Part shown: positions 33,401-45,400 of the stretch, piece by piece
How the letters are laid out: the number at the start of each line of letters is the position of its first letter
How positions within the stretch are numbered: the stretch's first letter is position 1
From: Alviniconcha marisindica
Taxonomy: Eukaryota; Mollusca; Gastropoda; Provannidae
Direction of reading: 5' to 3'
Length of the DNA stretch: 64,000 nucleotides
Assembly: GCA_018857735.1 (NCBI GenBank)
Contig: JABMCL010002504.1
Coordinates: 256,770 to 320,769, forward strand
The notes under the pieces: generated by a model
Databases searched by the model: none
What the model was told of the DNA's origin: nothing
What the model saw: the letters and a program-made list of their open reading frames with translations, nothing else
Program-made: the position numbers and the translations under genes

Positions 33401-36400
33401 ATGGTTATCATATGTGTTTGTTTATTGAATGTACAACACAATAAAACAAAATTGAGGTGCATAGCATAATCGTAGGTTTACTTTTAGCATGTGCAAACAT
33501 GAGACCATTAGCCCAGTTCAGGTTTACAGAATGGGTCATATACATTATCTATGTAATCATGAAATGGCAATGCTTTGGCATCTGAACTGTGAAGTAGATG
33601 GTGCACATGCATCTCATGTGGTGAATGAATGGTCCGTAGGGAGCTGTCTGCCTGAATGTTTGTGAATTTTGGAGGGCAACCTTTGTAAAAACACTTGAAG
33701 GAAGGGAGGAAATTGGTTTTTAACTCCTAGTCAGCCATGACAGCTGTATCAGGGTGAAACCCATTATGTGGGCAAGATGGCAGGGTAGGCATTGCTCGGT
33801 GCTGATTGGCTTGTGCACTCAATTTGATTGATTGATTGTCAAGAAGGCATTGAGTGACCTATAAAGACGACTGCAGTGCAGAAGGTCATGACAGTGTTTT
33901 GCGGTAATCAAATAGGTCATGCTGCAGATGGCTGGATTAGGTTTAGAAAGGAGGTGCAAGAGGGCCTGCCATGTCAACAAGGGACACAACCAAAACCGCA
34001 AAGGAAGGTGCTGCTTGCTTCTTTACCTCTCTCAGTACAATTTTGCACCAGCTTAAACTGGAAGTGATGCTTTAGCTTACTGGAGGGGTTAACATTACTG
34101 ACAGTGTTATCCTGTTGTCTTAGACTGACTGTGAGCAACATGTAGTGTTCTCTTCATTCCTTGGCTTTAAAAAATAAAATGGAAAAAGTTCAAAATATTC
34201 ACACAATGCTTCTAAATTTGAACATGGCATTTTTGCCTGTTGGTTGAACTGTCGCCTATTCTTGACCATTCTTGTTTTGCTTAAATGCCTGTTGGTTGAA
34301 CTGTTGCCTATTCTTGTCTGTTCTGGTTTTGCTTGAATGCCGGTTGGTTGAACCCTTGACCATTCTTGTTTTGCTTGAGGTCAGAGCTCAGGAGCTGTGT
34401 GAAAGTCTAGGTGGCCACCCTGGGCTCCCATCCCTAATAAGCCTTCAGTTTATGTGGATGTAAAGCAACACTCAAACATTGCTCATCTTGCCTTTTCTTG
34501 TAATGTGCAGAATTACATTCCAGCACAGGCAATACTCTGAGTTTGCTTATTGGGAGCACTAGCATAAAGTTCAGTTTATTGGGAGCACTGGTGTAAATTC
34601 AACATGCAAAAGTTTAGTGTATTAGGAGTAATAGTATTAATTCAACATGCAAAAGTTTAATTTATTGGGAGCACTGGTGCCAAGTTAACATGCAAAAGTT
34701 TAGTGTATTAGGAGCAGTAGTGTAAATGTAGCATGCAAGTTTAGTTAATTTGGGAGCACTGGTGTCAGGTTAACATGCAAAAGTTGAGTCTATTAGGAGC
34801 ACTAGTGTAAATTCAGCATGCAAGTTTATTGGGTGCACTGGTGTCAAGTTAACATGCACAAGTTTAGTGTATTAGGAGCACTAGTGTAAATTCAGCATGC
34901 AAAAGCTTAGTGTAAATTCAGCATGCAAAAGTTTAGTGTATTACTATTAGGAGCACTAGTGTAAATTCAGCATGCAAAAGTTACTAGGAGCACTAGTGTA
35001 AATTCAGCATGCAAAGGTTTAGTGTATTAGGAGCACTAGTGTAAATTTAGCATGCAAAAGTTTACCCGGTGTGTGCTTTGTTGTCAGGCTGTCTGCTGGT
35101 TGGCCCTCCGGGTATCGGCAAAACACTTCTGGCCAGGGCCGTCGCAGGTGAGTGTTTATTTGTTATACCTAGTAATAGGGGGTTGGCACCTTTTGTGTCT
35201 GCCAAAGTATTTTTTGTCCCAACAATATCTTCTGAACTTCTGAACCACTTGCAGCAAAACTTTGAATGTTGGGTGCATCATTAGAACTAGAGGGTCATGG
35301 CAAAAGATCGGTCTTCAGCTGTCAAGGTCACAGTGTGGGGTCAGCTTCTCAAAAGATGAATTTGGTCCATATCTTGTGAAGTATTGAATGTTTTGCAGTC
35401 AAACTTTGTGTGATGATACATCTGAGTAGTTTGTTAAAAAGAATAGATTGCGTGCTCACGCACACACACACACACACACACACACAAACATAAGATTAAT
35501 CTTTCTGATCACACAGTGATGATAGAAGAACAGTAGAGAAAGGGAGACATGATACTTTCTTTCAGGCAGAAGAGCAGATCAACAGAGGTGTAAGAGGAGT
35601 TCACTTTAGTCCAACTGTACTTAAATTAGTATTGTAATGCTTGTTTTGCCCTTCTTGTGACTTGTCAGGTGAAGCAGGTGTTCCATTCTTCCACGCATCA
35701 GGCTCTGAGTTTGACGAAGTCTTTGTTGGCACTGGTGCCAAGAGGGTTCGCCAGCTGTTCAGTGAGTGTCTTCCTTCTTGCCAGCAGCAATCAGATTCAA
35801 GATTATTATCTCATCAGAGAAAATAAAATTAATTGGTAAACATATACCACATCACAGTAAGAAGTATCACACAGAGCAATTTTAAAATGCAAAGAACAAC
35901 TGTTGTAAACATGTGTAATATGAAATGGCATAATTAAACAGTCTCATGATTTTCACAATGCTGTTATACATTTGCATAAATGCACACACATACATGCACT
36001 TGCACATATATACATGCACCATTATGGTGGTGTCTTTGTTAATTTTGTCTTGTTTTGTTATTGACAGTTGTTTAGTGAGTATTGCCCTTTTTGTCATCAG
36101 CACTGATGTTGGTGTTTTTGTAACAAAGTTGGAATATTTTGGTAACTGAATAGTACAAAAACAACTTGCACTGCCCAGTTACTGAAGCATTCTTTATATC
36201 CTTTGATATGTTTTGATAGATCAGTATTTACAGGTTAGTCTTCTTGTCAAAGTCATGGCTCATATACAAATTGACTTCTGAGCATTTTAAAGAAAATTTA
36301 TGAATGCTATGACCTTGGCTGTGTTGTGATTGTCACCTGACAGCCTGATGATGTGTAAGTAGTTTTAAAAATTTGGTTTGGACAGCTTGCAGAAAGCTGT

Positions 36401-39400
36401 CACGAGGCACACTATAGGAGTATTTTCCATGCAAAGCAACAAACATTGTTTTTTTGTTTCTTAAGTGTGAGTACATCCCATACTTGTTTCAGTACATTCT
36501 TTACTCATTGACAATACACACCTTGCAGACACCATTCTCTACCTGTTCACAGGACATTCTTTGCATGCTGATTGCATGTTTTTTTACCTGCTGATCTTTC
36601 ATTCCTGACACTGCCATGGCATTCCCTACCTGTTGACAGGTGCAGCCAAGCTGAAGTCACCTTGCGTGATTTTCATCGATGAGATCGACTCCGTGGGGGC
36701 CAAGCGGACCAGCTCACAGATTCATCCCTATGCCAACCAGACCATCAACCAGCTCCTCTCAGAGATGGATGGGTGAGGGATTCATTTGGTCACTGGTGCC
36801 ATTAGCAAACAGTAGTGTGTGTGTGTGTGTGTGTGTTTGGGGGTGTGTATGTGGTCGTGTGTGTGTGTTTGGTGGGGAGGGGTGGTGTGTGTGTGTGTGC
36901 GTGGTGGTTGGCATGTGTGTTTGTATGGTCATGTGTGTAGGTGTGGTTGTGTGTGGTGGGGATGGGTGGTTGTGTTTGAAGTGATAAGAAAGATGTTGAA
37001 TGAAGTGTTCTTGTGTATTTGTTAGTACAATCAGTCAGGTTTCTTTGTTCGCAGAATTCTGTACACTTTTTTTCAACCCTCAAGTCAGTTGTGGGCACTT
37101 TATAAATACTCTTTTACAATCCATAGTTATTCTGAGTTCACATTAGTGAATGGACCCTGGGGATGCAGTCTGTTGTTTGCAGTTTCAGCAGCATTACTGC
37201 TTTGGGAGATCAGGCAAATGGGCCTATATGTGCCCATGATTTTATCAGTGTAAAGAGTGAAATGTAAATCTCTGGATAAGTGTATGCACAGTGCAACTCC
37301 AGTAACGGCCATGCAACACAGCGCCCAGTGTAATGCATGCATGCATGCATCAGTGTTGCTACAGGTACCAACAGTGACTAGTATTCTTCAGTATTATTGG
37401 CAGTGAGAAGGTGATATAAATAATTAAGTTGGAGGCAAATAGATCAGATGTCAGATTGGGCCCATTCTTGAGAAGAGAAAAATGAGTACTTTCTGTGGCA
37501 GTTTTTTTGTAACATATTTCTGAATTTCAGTCAGAACTGACATTTCAAGATCTGATGTCTGATAGCTCAGTTGGGCAGTGTATTTGTTTTAGCTTCACAC
37601 AGATATATGACCCAACTAATTAATTAAGAAGTGAAATGAAAGGAAGCAGCTCAGTGGGCCCTATATCTGTTTCAGTTTCACACAGAACGAAGGAGTGATC
37701 GTATTGGGAGCAACAAATCGACGGGACAACTTGGATCAGTGAGTGACTCTAGCAGGTGTAGCACACATGGGAAAATTTAGACTCACCAAACGAGCAGTCA
37801 TTTTAGACCACTGTCTTTGACTCAGAAAAGAAACTGAGTCTCTGTAGTAGGGTCAGGGTCTGACTGTTCTGCTGGTTGATCTTCACCTGGCCAGCTGGTT
37901 GACCTTCAGCTGTCAAGCTGGTTGACCTTCACCTGGCAAGCTGGCTGACCGTCACCTGGCCAGCTGGCTGACCTTCATCTGGCCAGCTGGTTGACCTTCA
38001 GCTGTCAAGCTGGTTGACCTTCACCTGGCCAGCTGGTTGACCTTCAGATGTCAAGCTGGATGACCTTCAGCTGGCTGACCGTCACCTGGCCAGCTGGCTG
38101 ACCTTCACCTGGCCAGCTGGTTGACCTTCATCTGGCCAGCTGGTTGACCTTCAGCTGTCAAGCTGGATGACCTTCAGCTGTCAAGCTGGATGACCTTCAC
38201 CTGGCCAGCTGGCTGACCGTCACCTGGCCAGCTGGCTGACCTTCACCTGGCCAGCTGGTTGACCTTCAGCTGTCAGGCTGGTTGACCTTCACCTGGCCAG
38301 CAGGTTCACCTTCACCTGGCCAGCTGGTTGACCTTCAGCTGTCAAGCTGGTTGACCTTCACTTGGCCAGCTGGCTGACCTTCACCTGGTCAGCTGGTTGA
38401 CCTTCACTTGGCCAGCTGGTTGACATTCACCTGTCCAGCTGGTAGACCTTCACCTGGCCAGCTGGTTGACCTTTACCTGGCCAGCTGGCTGACCATCACC
38501 TGGCCTGCTTGTTATCTTCACCTGGCAGTCTGTCCGACTTGACAAGTTTTTTATTAGTGGGACAAAGCTTTACGTTAAATGGTTGTTACCTATGTAGAGA
38601 TTCATACTTTCAGCTAGTTCTGGTTACCTTAGTAGAATCTTAAGATCACAGGGGTATCAGGACTAAAAGTAGGTCTGCTCTGCAAGTTGTCTATTAAGTT
38701 CAAACCTTGTATGATTGTTACCTGTATATACTTACTAGTTACAGACAGCCAAAGTTGTGCGCATACATGTATGTTAGCAAAGCAGTTAACTCCGACTTAT
38801 TTATTTTAGTGCATGGTCAAAATTCATGCGTATGAAAGAGAGACTTGGAAAGAGGGCATGTGGGGTTGTGACCTGATGTATTATGGATTGTGTCATTTTG
38901 AATTTTAGAACACTACTTTTCTTCAAATTTGCAAGTTGGATTTGTGAAAGGTAGTGTACTTGGATCCATCAAGGCTCAGATGAATGTAACATCACACAGC
39001 TTTTGATTTGATGTTGTCATTTGAACCTTTACCACTTAGCAGACAGCACACATCTGGAGAGCGCTGGTTCCGTTGAACTTTGGCCTGGTGGTGCTGAGCA
39101 CACACAGACACTGCAAAGGGAGAGACATTTACAACAGCATGCATGGTTTGTGCAGAGCGCTGTTGAGACCTGGCAGGTTTGATGTGGAGGTGCAGGTGTT
39201 CCCCCCAGACTTGAAGGGACGCAAAGAAATCATCGAATTCTACGTCGGCAAAGTCAAAACCGACTCAAGTAAGAAAATAGTCTGCCTTTTTCGTTACTGC
39301 CTTTTCTCTGTGTGTTTACCGGGGGCTGGGGGGATTCTGGTTACAGATTACAGACCTGCCAGCCATTCTGCTTTCGGTAGAATTTCTTCCGCTTGACTGC

Positions 39401-42400
39401 ACTTCATTCCGCTATTCTGCTCGCTCAAAGAAAAATCTGCCGAAGAGAAAAACGGCAACAACAAAAATGAAACAAAGAAGTAGAAAAAATTCTTGTGTTG
39501 TGAGAATGCGTGTGGCTGAGACTGGCTGACATCAAATCAGCTGCAACAGCGAAAGTCGGCTGTGGGACTTTCTGTGTGGTGTTTACTCAGGGGTTGGTCA
39601 TGCCACAGCCAATTGGTGTTCGCATTTTAACCAGCTGACCAGTTGTAGCATTCAGTTCAATTCCTGCTCTTATGCGTCATTTCCTGGCAAGACGACTTCC
39701 ATTTTCATTTCAAATTGCCATGCTGAAGTGAGCTTCTGGATGAAAATCTCATATATAAAAAAACGCGCACCAAAATTTCTGGCAAAAGTATATATACAGA
39801 AATGTTTCTGTGCATTGTACGATCAACACAGAGCACCCAGCATGTGAAGTACAGTGCCTGCTTCTTCAGTTCTTGGTACTTTTCTGTCGCCCATGGCGGA
39901 ATGTATGACTTTGAACATCATGTCAACTCAAAGCGTCACATCAACAAAGGAAAAGCGATAGGAAGTACACAGAAGATTTCCCATTTTATGGGCTGTGAGA
40001 CAGCATTTGGATGAAATTCGAGTGGAGATGCTTTTCACAAACTGTAATGCAAAACATCGGTCTCTCAGCAGCCGATCATGACATCTGTTCTGGCGCATGT
40101 TTCCACAAAAGCGAAATGCGATGGAGGACCATATAATATATATATACACGCTGCGCTCAAAATCTAATTAATATGCTTAAAATATGATTTTGCTACACTG
40201 AGTCTAAAGTCTAGTGATGGGTTGGCAGTCCCAAAAAGCTGAGAAGAAACAACCAAATAGCAAAAAGTATCGAAAAGAGTATGGAGAAATGTTTTTTGCA
40301 TCAGAATTTCCACAGTGTACATCACGCTCATTGTAGTGTGCTGGATGTAATTTTTTTTTTAAAGTAATTTTATAATAAAGCCACCAAAAGCTAAATTCTG
40401 TCATGTATGAAGTATGTGTAAACACTCTTTAAAAAAAAAAATCGTCCTATATTCCTCTCACATGCTGGAATTATTCCTCTCAAGTCTGTTTAGGGGTTGG
40501 CAGGTCTGAGATTCCAAAACATGTAGAATATTTATTATTCATTATCTTTGATATAATTGACATTTATTTGGGGTAAGCTGTTGCTGAAGTAGGCTGCTGA
40601 ACATCTCTGTTGCCTGTACTGATGTTTTGTTACATGCCCACAGACGAGTAAATATGTAGCATGTGGGTCTCGGAGGGTACTGGCAGGACGATTCCTGGTT
40701 TTGAAAACTAGCCAGGAAATTACTCATTTTGGATGCTGGTGATGCCACTTTGGTCGTGGAGTCACTTTCCAACATCATTGATATAGTATTGTGGTGTTCG
40801 TCACATTTTTGCCTCATAAAAGTGCCAGGTAACGGGTCCAGAATTGACAGAGAAATTCAAAATTCTTCTCAGGGCGTTTTCATCCTCAAGAGCCAGAACA
40901 TAATTTCAGGATTTTCTGAATCAGTAACTTTCTGCTTTGCATTTGGTTTTTATGCTCAGGGAAAAATAAATTGATGTTCACTGATTGATGCTTTAGAAAA
41001 GCCCTGATTGTAATAGATTATGACTGGTGTGTGGAGCATCTGCTCAGTGGGGCTGTGGAATCTCCTGCTGTTTCCTGCAACATGTTTGGCTGGTGTGTTG
41101 GCTTTGTGCTGCAGTTTGGTCAGCTGGCCACTCTTTAAGAAGCACATCTAGCCATACCAGCTCCAGCTCAGCATAGTTCTCATGTTCTTTAACCAGTCAA
41201 ACAGTTGAAGGCCTGGCTTTGTGGGGTTTGCGGCTGTGGGTGGTGCAGTATGGGCCAAACCAGCCTGTTGCTCACCTTGCCTTTTTCCTTTGCTTTGAAA
41301 TGGTTTTGTGAATTGCAAGTTTCATGGTGAACATGTCATTGTGGAATCTTTTGTTGCAGATGTTGATATTGACTTGTTAGCCAGAGGGACCACTGGTTTC
41401 ACAGGTTAGTCGTGGCCTAGCTATGGTGAAAGTGTGTGCCAGTTTTTGAAGAAAAAGTCTTCTGTCTTTTGACCTGCACGAAAAAATATGACCAATAATC
41501 TGTCTATTCAGAAAGAACCAGGCAGAAACCTAAGCCTTGCATATTTTTGGCAAGTTCCAATTTCAATGACCTTGACATATGTTCAATCACGTAAAGGTGA
41601 TGGTATTTTTTTTTTTTTTTTTTTTTATCAACACGAGTTCAACTGCTGCATGGACAAAAACATTCATGAAATACTTTAACATTTATGCATATATTAGAAA
41701 GAAAAATGACATGATTCTAGACATGGCAAAGTTTACAAAGCTGCAAGAACTGCTTCAGTTAATGAACAGTGGAGACAGGAACACATTCACCTCAAATAAA
41801 ATGTTTCACAGTCCATTGGGAATAGACTGCTTATTGACGTTATGTCTTGAAAAGGAGGAGAATTGTTTCATAAGCAGAACTCTGATCTTCATCAGGTGCT
41901 GACCTGGAGAACATGGTCAACCAAGCAGCATTGAAAGCAGCCATCGACGAAGCTTCTAGTGTTACCATGGAGCACTTTGACTTTGCCCGGGACAAGGTCA
42001 TCATGGGTAAGTGGGTTTCTATGGAAACCTGTCTGTTACACTGTATACATGTGTGTAAGAGTGTGGAGCACAGTGGGGAGAAGATGGTGATGTTGAGCAT
42101 GTTAATGTGAATGGTCAGCAAGGGCAGACAATAGATTTGTACATAAAATACATTTGTATTTTATGCTTGGAAACTGGTGTGTGCTGGACGTAGAACCCCA
42201 AAGAAAATTCTCTGTCTGTTTGCCTCTCTCTCTCTCTCCAACCTCTCTCTCTCTCTCCAACACATATTTCTCTGTAATGTGATGGCATGGTGACCTTGGT
42301 TTGCTGCAACAGGTCCAGCAAAGAAGACCAAGATCCAGGATGCTGAGACCAACAAGCTGACTGCGTACCATGAGGCGGGCCACACCCTGGTGGCCTACTT

Positions 42401-45400
42401 CACCAAGGACGCCATCCCCCTGCACAAGGTCACCATCATACCGCGAGGCATGTCGCTGGGACACGTGAGTTTGCACTGGTTGCCTTTCCTGGACCTCCCC
42501 ACCCCATTGTTTGGGGGGGGGGGGGGAGCTATTCAGTAAGTAAAGTCTTATGACATACAAGTAGATCCACCTACTCAGGCGCAGTAGTGCTTTTTTTCTT
42601 TTTCTTTTGAAGCCATTGCAGACAGTCCATTTGGCAACTGGATCTTATGGTCCTGTCAAGTGCACATGGTTACCTCAGGATGATTAAACCAAGTTAGGCT
42701 GGTGACTGGTAAATCCCAGTCATGTTGTGGTGTTCTGGAGATTTCAAAGTTTATGTGTGACTGAGTGACTGCGTGAGCTCTCCCTCTCAAACAGCATGTA
42801 TGCAGTAGAAAATCTGAATCGTCTCCATTTTTGTCCAGGAAACATGCAGTAGAATTACAAAAGCACAGTGAATCTGCTCCAGAGCAGAAAATAGCGCTAC
42901 ATAAAAGCGATCATTATCATCATAACAGAAATTAACCTTCCCACTATGAACTGTGTGGTTGTGTCAATTGTTTACAGACATCTTTCATCCAAGACAAAGA
43001 GGTGTACGGCAAGAACATTGGCCAGCTGAAGGCCGAGATGGATGTGGCCATGGGAGGGAGGGCAGCAGAGGAACTTGTGTTTGGCCAGGAGAAGGTCACG
43101 ACAGGTATGCTGCTGTATAGGTCTGTCTTTGTAGCTCATGCGATCCCCTGGTGTGCACACACCACACCAAGACCCACACAGCTCCACTGGTTGCCTGTCG
43201 AAGCTTGTACCTCATACAAAATTGCCTGCATCCGATTTAACACTGTTAATTCCCCTGCTCCTGTTTGTCTCTCTGGTGTCCTGCCCCTGTACTCTCCTCC
43301 TCAGTCTAGATACAGATACAAGTGTATATGAGCAACTCTCAAAAGGTCAGCATTCTCCACCTGACATTTTTGTAACTGTTGTAAAATTTTAACTGGTGCA
43401 CCTAAAGAGTTTATGTTTTGTATTATATAATAATGTAGTAATTAAAGTAATAAAATCCAATATGTTGATGTTGTTGTGTTTATGGTCCATTTGTTAAAAA
43501 GTTTTCAAAAGAAAAAAAAATCGTTTTTTCTGCACACAAAAATGACACACTCAAAGGATGTCATTGCAATGTGATCACAAGTAGCAATAAATAAGTTGTG
43601 TCAGTTACATTTGGTGTTGAGTGAATAGTAGAGATTTTGCTCTGCTAAAATATAAAGTTTGATGGGAAAATGTTCAGCAATTTTTTTTATATCAATATTT
43701 AAAACCTACGGAGTCGTACGTCATGAACTTCGTCACTGACCAGGTCCGCGTACACAGAACACGTTTGGTTGTTCCAAGGGAGACCACTACTGACAAGCAG
43801 TAATTTTAATGTGCACAGTCAAGGCTCACAGAAAACTGTATCTAGCAAATAAAAATTCAAAAAAGAGGTCCAAAACTGAAGATAATATTTTCGATTTTTT
43901 GTGTGGTCATTTCGAGACGCACGACCAAAACGCAGTATTTTTAAATCGCACACTATTAGACCGTGTTTCGATCCACCATTTTGATGCACCCACTTCCTGC
44001 TAACCACATGGCCCTTTGTCAGCTTGACTATGGAACCGAACGCATCAGGTAAGATTTTGTTTATTTTAGTCATTGCTTCATAGAAAGTGACATGCGACCC
44101 CAAAATGACATACGAAACCATTTTGTCAGCGTTTTTTAAGATATGAACGTATTTGCTGTTAAACAACACTCTATAATCATATGAGAAGAACGAGAAGCAA
44201 ATACGATTTCGTAGAATGTAGATGACCTACTTACAAAGCAAATACGATTTTAATTTTCCCGAAAGGGAGGACTTCAACTGATCGTACTGTGACTAAAACT
44301 AAAAGTCAGTTTTAGTCAGAGAGACGTACGAAACTGGTTCTTTTTGTCATAAAAACGTGCAACCTTTGCAAGCTTTTGTCATAATGACAATCGACCCTCC
44401 GAAGATTTCTTCAGTGAATAAAAGGGGAAATATTTGAATGGCATGTCAACAAAATTCCTACTGACTGCACAAATTGTAGAATGGATTTAATGTAAATAAA
44501 TTTTGTAGAATTGCTAACAGTTAACGAGATTTAAGCCAGTTGAAGATATATTTGGGGTTGTATGTCATGAACATGAGAATGACAAAAATTCAAGTCTGAT
44601 GCTGCAGAAAATTAAGGAAATTAGATAATGAATCATGTTTTATGTGAATATGGACTGCCAAAAAACCATATGTGAATATGGACTGCCAAAAGAACCATTT
44701 TGCAACCTGATCGCAAAAGTGAAGGCAATGGAGTTGGACACCATGTGAAGCACAAACAGAAGGCAACTTTGGAATGCCACCTTCGAAACCTAACCATCTT
44801 TGTTGTTGACCTCATAAGATCGGAGCTTGTTTGGCATTTCTGTCTTGGTTTTCATCTTATCTTTGCAAAAGAACACATCTAGGGTCTCTCTCTGTCTGTC
44901 TTGTTTTGTTTTTTAATTTAGTATCCGTTTCCTTTTCTTTGTTGTTGTTATTGTTGTTACTGTCATTTTCCTAAGCTTTATTTTATCCCTCCCTTTCCGG
45001 GTTTCCCCTCTGTAAATTAGCCAATTTTTTTTTGGTTTAAAACAAATAATTTATTCTTGACTTTTTCCCTCCAGTTCTTTTTACCATTATCTTTTTCATT
45101 TCCATTGAAGTCATTGTCTCGTTTTATATGTTGTTATTGATGCTGTATTTGTCTATATCCTTCTATCATAATATTTAACCTTGAATCAATGAATGTCTTT
45201 GTTATTAGTAGTACTGCAGCAACGACAAATATGTAAGTTGGCATTTTTTGCTAATATCTTCGCCGTTCAGAAATAAAGTTTAATCAATCAGTCAATACCT
45301 CTGCTTGCTCTTTCAAAGTCACCCTTAAGACACACTTGTTCAATATTTCTAAACTCTTTTTCACAGGCACTGTTATTGTAAAGTGCCCTGTGTTCCCACC

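Noticed and set aside
37866..38530. A CRISPR array, because of short regular units
   Set aside because: Units are contiguous without unique spacers, and the locus is a eukaryotic intron.
43819..44169. 116-codon minus-strand frame in YME1L1 intron 18
   Set aside because: It lacks an ATG near its start, resembles no family I know, and lies inside the inverted-repeat-bounded element.
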